NCBI RefSeq assembly: GCF_000312665.1 | Contig: NZ_HF536773.1 | Location: forward strand, 1,173,468-1,237,467 | DNA length: 64,000 nt | Source of the DNA: Rhizobium mesoamericanum STM3625 | GTDB taxonomy: Bacteria > Pseudomonadota > Alphaproteobacteria > Rhizobiales > Rhizobiaceae | Direction of reading: 5' to 3' | Shown: one piece after another, positions 32,433 through 41,505 of the stretch | Layout: each line of letters starts with the position of its first letter | Position numbering within the stretch: the stretch's first letter is position 1 | Notes under the pieces: model-generated | The model's database searches: none | What the model saw: only the letters and a program-made list of their open reading frames with translations | Told to the model about the DNA's origin: nothing | Made by a program: the position numbers and the translations under genes

Positions 32433-33215
32433 ATGGCGGTTTCCGCAACCCACTTAAATTCAACGCCGCGGGTGGTCCTTTCCGCCCGCGGCTTGCGCCG
32501 CGACTTCGGCGGCTTCACCGCGGTCAAGAACGTCGATCTGGATGTGCACGATGCGAGCGTGCACGCCCTCATCGGCCCCAACGGCGCCGGCAAGACGACA
32601 GTTTTCAACCTGCTGACGAAGTTCCTGCAGCCAACCGCTGGCACCATCACCCTGATGGGCACCGACATCACAAAAACGGCGCCGGACAAAGTCGCGCGCA
32701 TGGGGCTGGTGCGATCCTTCCAGATTTCGGCGGTCTTTCCGCACCTGAGCGTGCTCGACAATGTGCGCGTCGCGCTGCAACGGCCAAACAATTTGTCGAC
32801 GCAATTCTGGCGTCCATTGTCGGCTCTCGACAAGTTGAATGAACGCGCCGAACAACTGCTGGCCAAGGTTGGCCTTGCCAAGGAACGCGATGCGATCGCA
32901 GCCGATCTCTCCTATGGCCGCAAGCGCGTGCTCGAAATCGCAACGACGCTTGCCCTTGATCCGAGAGTGCTCCTGCTTGATGAACCGATGGCAGGCATGG
33001 GACACGAGGATGTCGGGGTCGTGTCGGCCCTGATCCGCGAAGTGGCGCGCGACCGCGCCGTCCTGATGGTCGAACACAATCTGTCGGTCGTCGCCAACAT
33101 CTGCCAACATGTAACCGTGCTGCAGCGCGGAGAAATTCTTGCCGAAGGCGATTATGCGAGCGTTAGCGCCGATGAGCGGGTACGCCAGGCCTACATGGGC
33201 TCGGAGGAGGGCTGA
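32433..33215 (+). CDS. livG: ABC transporter ATPase LivG-type
   Basis: A 260-aa ATPase, one of two for the HAAP importer. Walker A GPNGAGKTT, Q-loop SFQISAVFPHLSVLDN, signature LSYGRKRVLEIATTLA (SYGRK variant usual for LivG), Walker B VLLLDEPMAGMGHED, and MVEHNLSVVANIC. It starts 4 bp after the binding-protein gene and its TGA overlaps the LivF ATG by one base, giving tight coupling. Confidence 0.93.
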   Translation: MAVSATHLNSTPRVVLSARGLRRDFGGFTAVKNVDLDVHDASVHALIGPNGAGKTTVFNLLTKFLQPTAGTITLMGTDITKTAPDKVARMGLVRSFQISAVFPHLSVLDNVRVALQRPNNLSTQFWRPLSALDKLNERAEQLLAKVGLAKERDAIAADLSYGRKRVLEIATTLALDPRVLLLDEPMAGMGHEDVGVVSALIREVARDRAVLMVEHNLSVVANICQHVTVLQRGEILAEGDYASVSADERVRQAYMGSEEG

Positions 33216-33916
33216 TGGCGGCACTTCTCGAGATTCAGGGGCTGAACGCCTGGTACGGCGAAAGCCACATCCTGCATGGCGTCGACATGCAGGTCGGCGA
33301 AGGTGAGACCATCACCATCCTTGGCCGAAATGGTGTCGGGAAAACGACGACGCTGCGCACCATCACCGGCATCGTCCGCGCCCGCAAAGGAAAACTGACG
33401 TTCGCCGGCGAAGACATGATGCAGGTGCCCTTGCACAAAACGGCGCACCGGGGCATCGGCTTCGTGCCGGAGGAACGAGGCATATTCTCGACCCTGACGG
33501 TGTCTGAAAATCTGATGCTACCGCCGGTCGTTGCTTCAGGCGGCATGACCGTCGACGAGATCTACGAGCTGTTTCCGAACCTCTATGAGCGGCGCAACAG
33601 CCCGGGCACGAAACTGTCGGGCGGTGAGCAGCAGATGCTGGCGATCGCCCGCATTCTTAGAACCGGGGTTCGCATGCTGCTGCTCGACGAACCCACCGAG
33701 GGCCTTGCGCCGGTCATCGTCCAGCGCATCGGAGAGGTGCTGAAGCAATTGAAGGAACGCGGCATGACGATCCTGCTCGTCGAACAGAATTTCCGCTTCG
33801 CTAGCCGGATCGCCGATCGCTTCTATCTTATGGACCACGGGCAGACGGTATCGGAGTTCCCCGTGGGCGAGTTGCCCCAGCGGATGGACACACTGCATAA
33901 GGTTCTGGGAGTGTGA
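33215..33916 (+). CDS. livF: ABC transporter ATPase LivF-type
   Basis: A 233-aa ATPase, partner of LivG. Motifs: LNAWYGESHILHGVDMQVGE, Walker A GRNGVGKTTTLRTI, GIGFVPEERGIFSTLTVSEN, signature KLSGGEQQMLAIARIL, Walker B MLLLDEPTEGLAPVIV, and LLVEQNFRFASRIADRFYLM. All features of LivF are intact. It overlaps livG by one base and is followed 4 bp later by livH. Confidence 0.94.
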   Translation: MAALLEIQGLNAWYGESHILHGVDMQVGEGETITILGRNGVGKTTTLRTITGIVRARKGKLTFAGEDMMQVPLHKTAHRGIGFVPEERGIFSTLTVSENLMLPPVVASGGMTVDEIYELFPNLYERRNSPGTKLSGGEQQMLAIARILRTGVRMLLLDEPTEGLAPVIVQRIGEVLKQLKERGMTILLVEQNFRFASRIADRFYLMDHGQTVSEFPVGELPQRMDTLHKVLGV

Positions 33917-33920
33917 TCTG

Positions 33921-34808
33921 ATGACGATGATATTCGGCATTCCCCTGCAGGCATTCATGGGCCAACTCTTGATTGGCCTCATCAACGGTTCGTTCTACGC
34001 CCTTCTGAGCCTCGGCCTTGCCATCATCTTCGGCCTGTTGCGCGTCATTAATTTCGCGCACGGCGCCCAATATATGCTCGGCGCCTTTGCCGCCTATCTC
34101 CTCTTTGCCTATGCCGGCATCGGCTATTGGCCGTCGCTGATCCTGGCGCCCGTCATAGTCGGGCTGGCTGGCGCTGTGATCGAGCGATTGTTCCTTCGCC
34201 GGCTCTATGACCTCGATCCGCTCTACGGTCTGCTCTTCACCTTCGGCCTCGCGCTCGCTGTCGAAGGCACCTTCCGCTACCTCTACGGCTCATCAGGCCA
34301 GCCCTATGCTCAGCCGGCAGCTCTCTCTGGCGCTGTCAATCTAGGTTTCATGTTCCTGCCGGTCTATCGCGGCTGGGTCGTCATCGTGTCGCTTGTGGTG
34401 TGCCTCGGCACCTGGCTCCTGATCGAGAAGACGAAGCTTGGCGCCTATCTGAGGGCGGCCACCGAGAATGCGACGCTGGTCCAGGCATTCGGCGTCAACG
34501 TGCCGGTCCTTTTGACGCTGACCTACGCGCTCGGAGCCGGTCTTGCCGCTTTCGCGGGGGTGCTGGCCGCTCCGATCTACCAGGTGTCGCCGCTGATGGG
34601 CTCCAGCATGATCATCGTCGTCTTTGCCGTTGTCGTGGTGGGCGGCATGGGTTCGATCATGGGTGCCATCATTACTGGGTACGTGCTCGGTATCGCCGAA
34701 GGCCTGACCAAGGTCTTTTATCCGGAAGCGTCCAACATCGTGATCTTCGTCATCATGGCAATTGTTCTTCTCATCAGGCCCGCGGGCCTCTTTGGCCGGG
34801 ATGCGTGA
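33921..34808 (+). CDS. livH: ABC transporter permease LivH-type
   Basis: A 295-aa inner-membrane permease with about eight helices. The N-terminal block QLLIGLINGSFYALLSLGLA then IIFGLLRVINFAHGAQYMLG is diagnostic for LivH. The conserved loop near the C-terminus reads VVVGGMGSIMGAIITGYVLG. The gene lies in the middle of the operon, 4 bp after livF and 2 bp before livM. Confidence 0.94.
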   Translation: MTMIFGIPLQAFMGQLLIGLINGSFYALLSLGLAIIFGLLRVINFAHGAQYMLGAFAAYLLFAYAGIGYWPSLILAPVIVGLAGAVIERLFLRRLYDLDPLYGLLFTFGLALAVEGTFRYLYGSSGQPYAQPAALSGAVNLGFMFLPVYRGWVVIVSLVVCLGTWLLIEKTKLGAYLRAATENATLVQAFGVNVPVLLTLTYALGAGLAAFAGVLAAPIYQVSPLMGSSMIIVVFAVVVVGGMGSIMGAIITGYVLGIAEGLTKVFYPEASNIVIFVIMAIVLLIRPAGLFGRDA

Positions 34809-34810
34809 CG

Positions 34811-35800
34811 ATGGCAGAGATCACCGAAACGATCAGGACGGAAAAGAGCCGGACCGCCCTTTCGGTGCAGGCGGCCTTCCTCATCATAGGCCTGCTGCTT
34901 TTGCTGTTGGCGCCGTTCTTCTTTTACCCGATTTTCCTGATGAAACTTTTGTGCTTCGCGCTGTTTGCCTGTGCCTTCAACCTCCTGCTCGGCTACACCG
35001 GCCTTCTGTCGTTCGGCCACGCAACCTTCTTCGGTGGGGCCGCTTATTTTACCGCGCATGCCGTAAAGGAATGGGGATTTTCGCCAGAACTCGGCATCGC
35101 GACCGGTGTCGCGGGTGCAGCCATCCTCGGCCTCGTCATGGGGTTCTTCGCGATCCGCCGTCAGGGCATTTATTTTGCGATGATTACGCTTGCACTGTCG
35201 CAGATGTTCTTCTTCTTCTGCCTGCAGTCGCAGTTCACGCATGGCGAGGATGGAATCCAGTCCGTTCCGCGTGGACGTCTGGTCGGTCTCCTCGACCTCA
35301 ACAGCTCGACCAACATGTATTATTTCGTGCTGGCCGTCTTCGTCGTCGGTATCCTGATCATCTGGCGCTTCATCAACTCGCCGTTCGGGATGATTTTGAA
35401 ATCAATCCGCGAAAACGAGCAGCGGGCGATATCGCTTGGTTACTCCGTCGCTCGCTACAAACTCGGCGCCTTCGTAATGTCGGCAGCACTCGCGGGCCTG
35501 GCCGGGGCGGTTAAGTCCCTCGTCTTCCAGTTCGCAACGCTGACTGACGTCGCCTGGCAGATGTCTGGTGAGGTGATCCTGATGACCTTGCTTGGCGGTA
35601 TCGGCACGCTGATCGGTCCGTTGTTTGGCGCCGGCCTGGTTGTCACGCTGGAAAACTACCTCGCGACGTCGGAATTCCCGGTGACCATCATCACCGGGGT
35701 GGTGTTCATGATTTGCGTGCTGATTTTCCGCCGCGGCATCATCGGTGAATTCTACGCATCGCGCCCCGGTCGGAAACTCGGCTTCTTCTACCGCCGCTAA
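34811..35800 (+). CDS. livM: ABC transporter permease LivM-type
   Basis: A 329-aa permease pairing with LivH. The ATG at 34811 (MAEITETIRTEKSRTALSVQ) was chosen since upstream in-frame codons lie inside livH. The signature region FALFACAFNLLLGYTGLLSF then GHATFFGGAAYFTAHAVKEW is typical of LivM, as is GEVILMTLLGGIGTLIGPLF near the end. It completes the importer. The GMC oxidoreductase begins 18 bp after the stop. Confidence 0.93.
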   Translation: MAEITETIRTEKSRTALSVQAAFLIIGLLLLLLAPFFFYPIFLMKLLCFALFACAFNLLLGYTGLLSFGHATFFGGAAYFTAHAVKEWGFSPELGIATGVAGAAILGLVMGFFAIRRQGIYFAMITLALSQMFFFFCLQSQFTHGEDGIQSVPRGRLVGLLDLNSSTNMYYFVLAVFVVGILIIWRFINSPFGMILKSIRENEQRAISLGYSVARYKLGAFVMSAALAGLAGAVKSLVFQFATLTDVAWQMSGEVILMTLLGGIGTLIGPLFGAGLVVTLENYLATSEFPVTIITGVVFMICVLIFRRGIIGEFYASRPGRKLGFFYRR

Positions 35801-35818
35801 CCTGCGGGTGGCATTTAC

Positions 35819-37414
35819 ATGGATCGCTTCGACTACATCATCGTTGGTGCCGGCAGCGCCGGCTGTGTACTTGCCAACCGCCTGTCGGAAGACAGGAATA
35901 CGCGTGTACTGCTGTTGGAGGCCGGCGGCAGCGACAACTATCACTGGATCCATATCCCTGTCGGATATCTCTACTGCATCAACAACCCACGAACCGACTG
36001 GTGCTTCACGACGGTTCCGCAAGAGGGATTGAACGGCCGCGCGCTCGGCTATCCCCGCGGCAAGGTGCTCGGCGGCTGCTCCTCGATCAACGGCATGATC
36101 TACATGCGCGGCCAGGCGCGCGATTACGATCTGTGGCGGCAGATGGGCTGCACTGGCTGGAGCTGGGACGAGGTGCTGCCGTTCTTCCGCAAATCGGAGG
36201 ATTTCTACCGCGGCGAAAACGAGCTGCATGGCAAAGGCGGCGAGTGGCGCGTGGAAAAAGCCCGGGTGCGTTGGGCGGTACTCGATGCATTCCAGGCCGC
36301 CGCCAAAGAGGCCGGCATCCCGGAAACCCCTGACTTCAACACCGGCAACAACGAGGGATCAGGCTACTTCGATGTCAATCAGCGATCCGGGATTCGCTGG
36401 AACACATCCAAGGCCTTCCTGCGTCCGGCGATGCGGCGAGGCAATCTGACGGTTCTCACGAAGGCTCAGGTGCGCCGTCTGCTGATAGAGGAGGGCGCCG
36501 TCACCGGCGTCGATTATCAACATGCGGGCACAACGAAGCGCGCCTACGCGGCCAGGGAAACGATCCTTGCTGCGGGCGCGATCGGTTCACCGCACATTCT
36601 GGAGCTGTCGGGCCTTGGCCGCGGCGATGTGCTGAAGAGCGCGGGCATCGTGGTCACCACCGAGGTGAAGGGCATCGGCGAGAACCTCCAGGACCATCTG
36701 CAGCTTCGCATGTCCTATAAGGTCACCGGTGTCCCGACATTGAATGAAAAGGCAACAAGGCTCATCGGCATGGCAGCGATCGGCCTGGAATATCTTGTCA
36801 GGCGTTCAGGACCGATGGCAATGGCACCGAGCCAGCTCGGCGTCTTTACCCGCTCCGGTCCCGACAAGGAGACGCCTGATCTTCAATATCACGTGCAGCC
36901 GGTGTCGCTCGACAAGTTCGGCGATCCGGTCCACCCGTTTCCGGCCATCACAGCGAGCGTCTGCAACCTTAGGCCGGAGAGCCGTGGTTCGGTGCATGTG
37001 GCAAGCCCGGATTTCGCCGCCCAGCCGACGATCAGCCCAAACTATCTCTCGACCGAACGAGATCGCGACATAGCTATTCGTTCGATGCGCCTGACACGAA
37101 AGATCGTCGCGCAACCCTCATTCGCACGGTTTAACCCGGAGGAATTCAAGCCCAGCCCGAGTTACCACACCGACGCGGAACTAGCCCGGGCAGCAGGCGA
37201 CATTGGCACAACGATTTTCCATCCCGTCGGGACATGTCGGATGGGCGCCGATCGCGACAGTGTCGTTGACCCTCGCCTCAAGTTCCGGGCGCTGGCGAAG
37301 CTTCGAATTGCCGACGCCTCCGTGATGCCGACGATCACATCGGGCAACACCAATTCGCCGACGATCATGATCGCCGAAAAGGCAGCGGCCATGATCCTGG
37401 AAGACAACAGATAG
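35819..37414 (+). CDS. GMC-family FAD oxidoreductase (choline dehydrogenase-like)
   Basis: A 531-aa flavoprotein oxidising an alcohol to an aldehyde or ketone. FAD-binding DYIIVGAGSAGCVLANRLSE starts at residue 4. GMC signature 1 is GRALGYPRGKVLGGCSSING and signature 2 GAIGSPHILELSGLG. The catalytic C-terminus has FHPVGTCRMG and TITSGNTNSPTIMIAEKAAA. It is not necessarily choline-specific, because the family covers glucose, PEG, aryl and aliphatic alcohols and no betB or betI is nearby. It is 18 bp after livM and 9 bp before the hydroxyacid dehydrogenase, so it probably acts on the imported compound. Confidence 0.92.
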   Translation: MDRFDYIIVGAGSAGCVLANRLSEDRNTRVLLLEAGGSDNYHWIHIPVGYLYCINNPRTDWCFTTVPQEGLNGRALGYPRGKVLGGCSSINGMIYMRGQARDYDLWRQMGCTGWSWDEVLPFFRKSEDFYRGENELHGKGGEWRVEKARVRWAVLDAFQAAAKEAGIPETPDFNTGNNEGSGYFDVNQRSGIRWNTSKAFLRPAMRRGNLTVLTKAQVRRLLIEEGAVTGVDYQHAGTTKRAYAARETILAAGAIGSPHILELSGLGRGDVLKSAGIVVTTEVKGIGENLQDHLQLRMSYKVTGVPTLNEKATRLIGMAAIGLEYLVRRSGPMAMAPSQLGVFTRSGPDKETPDLQYHVQPVSLDKFGDPVHPFPAITASVCNLRPESRGSVHVASPDFAAQPTISPNYLSTERDRDIAIRSMRLTRKIVAQPSFARFNPEEFKPSPSYHTDAELARAAGDIGTTIFHPVGTCRMGADRDSVVDPRLKFRALAKLRIADASVMPTITSGNTNSPTIMIAEKAAAMILEDNR

Positions 37415-37423
37415 GAGGCTGGC

Positions 37424-38308
37424 ATGGCAAGAATCGCTTTCATCGGGCTCGGCAACATGGGTGGGCCGATGGCCGCCAACCTCGTCAAAGCAGGTCATCA
37501 GGTCACCGGCTTCGACCTGGCAGCACCCGTCCTGCAGGCAGCACAAGCCCACGGCGTAACGGCTGCGAGCCATATCAGCCAGGCAGTCTTGGACGCAGAG
37601 ATTGTCGTGACGATGTTACCGCAGGGAAAGCATGTGCTTAGCGCGTGGACCGATATCCTTCGTTCCATTCCCACTGGTACGCTTGTGATCGACAGTTCCA
37701 CCATCGATGTTGACAGCGCCCGCCAGGCCCACGAGATGGCAAGCAATGCGGGCTGCCTTTCTCTCGATGCCCCGGTTTCAGGGGGCACCGGCGGGGCAGC
37801 GGCCGGCACCCTGACCTTCATGGCCGGAGGTTCCGACGAGGCCTTTGCGAAGGCAAAGCCGATCCTGGAAGCCATGGGCAAGAAAATCGTTCATTGCGGG
37901 GAGAACGGAGCCGGGCAGGCGGCAAAGATCTGCAACAACATGATCCTCGGCATATCGATGATCGGCGTCTGCGAGGCCTTCGCCCTCGGCGAAAAGCTCG
38001 GCCTTTCGCATCAGGCACTATTCGACGTCGCCTCGACCTCGTCGGGACAATGCTGGTCGATCAGCACGTATTGCCCGGTCCCGGGACCTGTCCCGACGTC
38101 GCCCGCGAACAACGGTTACAAGCCGGGTTTTGCAGCCGCGCTGATGCTGAAAGATCTCAGGCTGTCACAGGAGGCGGCACTTTCCACAGGTGCATCAACA
38201 CCGCTTGGGGCCGAAGCTTCGCAGCTTTACGCCCTTTTCGAGAAACAGGGGAACGGCGGCCGCGATTTCTCGGCGATCATCGAAATGCTGCGCGGCAAGC
38301 CGGAATAG
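37424..38308 (+). CDS. mmsB: 3-hydroxyisobutyrate dehydrogenase-family enzyme
   Basis: A 294-aa NAD-dependent beta-hydroxyacid dehydrogenase. N-terminal RIAFIGLGNMGGPMAANLVK binds NAD. DAPVSGGTGGAAAGTLTFMA is the substrate-binding signature. The catalytic Lys is in GQAAKICNNMILGISMIGVC. QCWSISTYCPVPGPVPTSPA and GYKPGFAAALMLKDLRLSQE are typical of MmsB, which oxidises 3-hydroxyisobutyrate in valine breakdown. No mmsA lies beside it, so a different beta-hydroxyacid is possible. It sits 9 bp after the GMC gene in the liv operon. Confidence 0.88.
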   Translation: MARIAFIGLGNMGGPMAANLVKAGHQVTGFDLAAPVLQAAQAHGVTAASHISQAVLDAEIVVTMLPQGKHVLSAWTDILRSIPTGTLVIDSSTIDVDSARQAHEMASNAGCLSLDAPVSGGTGGAAAGTLTFMAGGSDEAFAKAKPILEAMGKKIVHCGENGAGQAAKICNNMILGISMIGVCEAFALGEKLGLSHQALFDVASTSSGQCWSISTYCPVPGPVPTSPANNGYKPGFAAALMLKDLRLSQEAALSTGASTPLGAEASQLYALFEKQGNGGRDFSAIIEMLRGKPE

Positions 38309-38390
38309 CCTCTGCAATGGCTTGACACCCCAGACTTTATGGGCGACGCCCCCCTGCCGCAACCAGGCGGCAACCGACAGGAATTCCGAC

Positions 38391-39308
38391 ATGCAACCGC
38401 AGCCTACCGCGACTGCCTTCAAGAACTTCGTGCTGGTGGGCGTTGTTCTAATGCTGCTCGGGGACTTTCTCTTTGCGCTCAACGACGCGATGGGTAAGTG
38501 GCTGGTTACAAACTTCTCGGTCGGGCAGGTCCTGCTCATTCGCTCGCTCGGAAGTTTCATCATTCTGGGGCCGCTCATCGCTCGGCAGGGTCCTGCCCAA
38601 CTTTTCAGGGTAGAGTTGAAGAGGCTGCAGGTCCTGCGCGTCCTCTTCGCGACAGTCGATGTCGGTTTGTTTTACGCCGCCGTCGCCTATCTGCCGCTGG
38701 CTGACGTGATGACCTTCTACATGGCCGGGCCGATCTATGTCGCGGCTCTTTCGCACGTTTTCCTAAACGAAAAGATTGGCTGGCGCCGCTGGCTCGCGGT
38801 TTTTGTTGGCTTCTGCGGTGTCGTTATCGCACTGCGGCCGTCCTCGGCGATGCTGTCACTGCCCTCTCTTTTCGGTATTGTTGGCAGTCTGTCCTTTGCC
38901 ATGACGCTGGTGCTCAACCGATATCTGCGCAACACCAGCGACACGACGCTCGTTGGGTGGCAAATGATCGCCGCCCTCATCGTCGGTGCGGTGCTTTCCA
39001 TCGGTGCCTGGCAGCCGACAACGCCGGTCGAGCTCACCGGCATGCTCGCCCTTGGCGTCGTTGCCTCCTGCGCCCACCTTTTGATCACACGTTCGCTGAA
39101 GCTCGCCCCAGCGTCACTGCTGGCACCGCTGCAATACAGTCTACTGATCTGGGCAATTGCGCTGGGATACCTGTTCTTCGGCGACGTTCCGGATCTCTAC
39201 GTGATCACAGGCGGAATGATCATCGTCGTCGCCGGCCTGTTTATCTTTCATCGGAAGAACCTGCTCGAAACGATGCCGCCGGAGGCGGTTGCCCCCGATG
39301 GCCATTGA
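38391..39308 (+). CDS. EamA/DMT-superfamily transporter
   Basis: A 305-aa membrane protein with ten hydrophobic segments in two EamA repeats (GDFLFALNDAMGKWLVTNFS and YLPLADVMTFYMAGPIYVAA in the first; APLQYSLLIWAIALGYLFFG and GGMIIVVAGLFIF in the second). The start at 38391 follows an AGGAATTCC stretch; upstream codons belong to the preceding gene in another frame. DMT proteins export or import small metabolites. It is 82 bp after the dehydrogenase on the same strand and may export a by-product of that pathway. Confidence 0.87.
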   Translation: MQPQPTATAFKNFVLVGVVLMLLGDFLFALNDAMGKWLVTNFSVGQVLLIRSLGSFIILGPLIARQGPAQLFRVELKRLQVLRVLFATVDVGLFYAAVAYLPLADVMTFYMAGPIYVAALSHVFLNEKIGWRRWLAVFVGFCGVVIALRPSSAMLSLPSLFGIVGSLSFAMTLVLNRYLRNTSDTTLVGWQMIAALIVGAVLSIGAWQPTTPVELTGMLALGVVASCAHLLITRSLKLAPASLLAPLQYSLLIWAIALGYLFFGDVPDLYVITGGMIIVVAGLFIFHRKNLLETMPPEAVAPDGH

Positions 39309-39328
39309 TTTGGCAGTTACGCTGACCG

Positions 39329-40438
39329 CTAGGCGGCAGCCGGCTTGATCACGCCCCGGCGTATCTGGTCGGCCTCGATTGATTCAAAGAGCGCTCGGAA
39401 GTTTCCCTCGCCAAAGCCTTCGTCGCCCTTGCGCTGGATGAACTCAAAGAAGATCGGACCGATCACAGTCTTCGAGAAGATCTGCAGCAATATCTTTGTT
39501 GTGCCGCCATCGAGCACACCTTCGCCGTCGATGAGAATTCCGTGTCTGCGCATCCGCTCGATCGGTTCGTCATGCCCGTGCACGCGTTCGCATGACATGT
39601 CGTAGTAGGTGTCGGGCGGGCCCGGCATGAAGCGAAGCCCATTCTCGGCAAGTCTGTCTGTCGCCTCGTAAATGGCGTCGGTACCGACAGCAATGTGCTG
39701 GATACCTTCGCCCTTGTACTTCTTCAGATACTCCTCGATCTGGCTGGTCTCGTCCTTCGATTCATTCAGCGGAATGCGGATCTTGCCGCAGGGTGAGGTG
39801 ATTGCACGGCTCATAAGGCCAGTGATGCGGCCGTCGATGCTGAAGAAGTGGATCTGCTTGAAGTTGAAGAGTTCCCGATAGAAATCCCACCACTTGTCCA
39901 TGTTGCCGCGATAGACGTTATGGGTCAGATGGTCGAGGTAGAAGAAGCCGACGCCTTCGGGGCGTGGATCGCGCTCACCCAACCAATCAAACTCGAGATC
40001 GTAAGCCGATCCTTTCGCACCATAACGCTCCACGAGGTAGAGAAGCGACCCGCCGATTCCGACGATTGCCGGTACATCGAGTGTCTTGTCGTCACCTTCG
40101 TAAGGGATCGCCCCCTTCGCAACGGCATGGTCGAAGGCGTGCTTGGCATCGACGACGCGCCATGCCATTGACGGGGCACAGGGGCCATGATCGTCGACGA
40201 AGCGCATTGCGTGGCTACCCGGTTCGGCGTTGACGATGTAGTTGATGTCACCTTGACGCCAGACGGTAATGCTTTTGGTCTTATGCTTTGCGACCGGTCG
40301 ATACCCCATGCGCGTGAAGAGTTCCGCGAGCTTCTCGGGTTCTGGATGCGCAAACTCGATGAATTCGAACCCATCCGTCCCTGCGGGGTTGTCCGGGGTA
40401 ATCTGAGACGGCGGTGCGTCGTGTGGATACGGGCCCAT
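39329..40438 (-). CDS. hppD: 4-hydroxyphenylpyruvate dioxygenase
   Basis: A 369-aa non-heme Fe(II) enzyme making homogentisate from 4-hydroxyphenylpyruvate, the second step of tyrosine breakdown. ATG 40438 has a GGAGGAG site. Fe ligands appear as His in FYLDHLTHNVYRGNM, His in GIQHIAVGTDAIYEATDR and Glu in IFFEFIQRKGDEGFGEGNF. The tail ALFESIEADQIRRGVI is typical. It is divergent from an Lrp gene that probably controls it. The remaining pathway genes lie just beyond on the plus strand. Confidence 0.95.
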   Translation of the reverse strand: MGPYPHDAPPSQITPDNPAGTDGFEFIEFAHPEPEKLAELFTRMGYRPVAKHKTKSITVWRQGDINYIVNAEPGSHAMRFVDDHGPCAPSMAWRVVDAKHAFDHAVAKGAIPYEGDDKTLDVPAIVGIGGSLLYLVERYGAKGSAYDLEFDWLGERDPRPEGVGFFYLDHLTHNVYRGNMDKWWDFYRELFNFKQIHFFSIDGRITGLMSRAITSPCGKIRIPLNESKDETSQIEEYLKKYKGEGIQHIAVGTDAIYEATDRLAENGLRFMPGPPDTYYDMSCERVHGHDEPIERMRRHGILIDGEGVLDGGTTKILLQIFSKTVIGPIFFEFIQRKGDEGFGEGNFRALFESIEADQIRRGVIKPAAA

Positions 40439-40565
40439 TTGCTCCTCCTGCAGTTTTAGCCTTCGGATGCAAATTATGGTCCTGCTTCGACGCAATGTGC
40501 TTGCATTGTCAGCGCGCTTGGCAAATTATCTGCACGGAACAACCAAATAATGAGCAAATCATACA
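40439..40565. promoter_or_regulatory. hppD/Lrp divergent control region
   Basis: Holds a direct repeat GCAAATTAT at 40469-40477 and 40521-40529, 52 bp apart (five helical turns). Between them is an inverted repeat CAATG-N6-CATTG (40493-40508). This layout is typical of multimeric Lrp/AsnC sites that bend DNA between divergent genes. Confidence 0.5.
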
Positions 40566-41048
40566 ATGTTCGAGCAACTTGATGGATTTGATCTCAAGAT
40601 CCTCGCTGAGCTTCAAGGCGACGGCCGTTTGAGCAATATCGAACTGTCGGAACGCATCGCACTTTCAGCCTCGCAATGCTCGCGACGGCGAACGCGACTG
40701 GAGGCCGAGGGCTTTATCCGCGGCTATCAGGCAAACCTTGATCCTGACAAGTTGGGGCTGAATCTGCTGGTCGTCATTTCGGTCACGCTCGCGACCCATA
40801 ATCGCGACAACGCCCGCCGCTTCGCGCAATTGGTCAATGGTCTTCCGGAGGTTCTGGAGGCCTATGCGCTGACGGGCGAAATGGACTATCATCTCAAGGT
40901 CGCCACCCACGACCTCGCCGGCCTATCACGCTTCGTCAACGATGTGCTGCTACCACATGAATCCGTCCAGCACGTGAAGACATCGATCGTTCTCAATACG
41001 TTGAAGAACTTCGAGGGCTATCCATTGAGCGGATCATCGTTCACTTGA
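40566..41048 (+). CDS. Lrp/AsnC-family regulator
   Basis: A 160-aa regulator with an N-terminal HTH (FDLKILAELQGDGRLSNIEL then SERIALSASQCSRRRTRLEA) and a C-terminal RAM effector domain (LVVISVTLATHNRDNARRFA, YALTGEMDYHLKVATHDLAG). It is divergent from hppD and therefore likely senses an aromatic amino acid to control tyrosine catabolism. Its last 15 bp overlap the end of the convergent MarR gene. Confidence 0.92.
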   Translation: MFEQLDGFDLKILAELQGDGRLSNIELSERIALSASQCSRRRTRLEAEGFIRGYQANLDPDKLGLNLLVVISVTLATHNRDNARRFAQLVNGLPEVLEAYALTGEMDYHLKVATHDLAGLSRFVNDVLLPHESVQHVKTSIVLNTLKNFEGYPLSGSSFT

Positions 41049-41492
41049 TTTTCGCCTGAGCCCCGCAGACGCTTCGATCGCCTGGAGCGCAAGGTCAAGC
41101 TGGTGAAGCGCCTCTTCGCCAAGCATCTGACGCACCGTCTCCTGATACCTCTGCGCAAGCACGGTGATCCTCTGGTAGTATTGCCTCCCAAGCGCCGTTA
41201 GTTCGATCTGCTCGAAGCGCCGGTCGGTTTCGCTCGGAAGCCTTTTCAACCAGTGGCGTTGTTCCAAGGCATAAACCGCCCGGCTGACCTTGGTCTTATG
41301 CATGTGCGAATGAGCGCCGATGTCCTTTGCCGTCATCACGCCGACGCTGCCAAGCGCGGCCAACGTCCGCCATTCGGGCCGGGTCAGATCGAACTCCTCC
41401 TTGTACTGCCGGGCAAACGACAGGCTGATCAGTTCCGATGCCCGGTTGAGCCGATAGGGAATGAAGCCGTCCAGCTCAAATCCATCCGCCAT
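41034..41492 (-). CDS. MarR-family regulator of homogentisate genes
   Basis: A 152-aa winged-helix regulator. ATG 41492 (MADGFELDGF) has AAGGA 6 bases upstream, whereas the in-frame ATG at 41498 is too close to it. The HTH reads FDLTRPEWRTLAALGSVGVM then DIGAHSHMHKTKVSRAVYAL, with the wing LPSETDRRFEQIELTALG. It is divergent from hmgA, with a perfect 10-bp inverted repeat between, so it is the probable local repressor. An aromatic intermediate such as homogentisate is the likely inducer, by inference from MarR regulators of aromatic catabolism. Confidence 0.9.
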   Translation of the reverse strand: MADGFELDGFIPYRLNRASELISLSFARQYKEEFDLTRPEWRTLAALGSVGVMTAKDIGAHSHMHKTKVSRAVYALEQRHWLKRLPSETDRRFEQIELTALGRQYYQRITVLAQRYQETVRQMLGEEALHQLDLALQAIEASAGLRRKSSER

Positions 41493-41505
41493 GTTCATTC
41501 CTTGA

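Noticed and set aside
31223..33916. Dedicated leucine/isoleucine/valine transport
   Set aside because: The family covers many ligands, and downstream GMC and hydroxyacid dehydrogenase genes point elsewhere.
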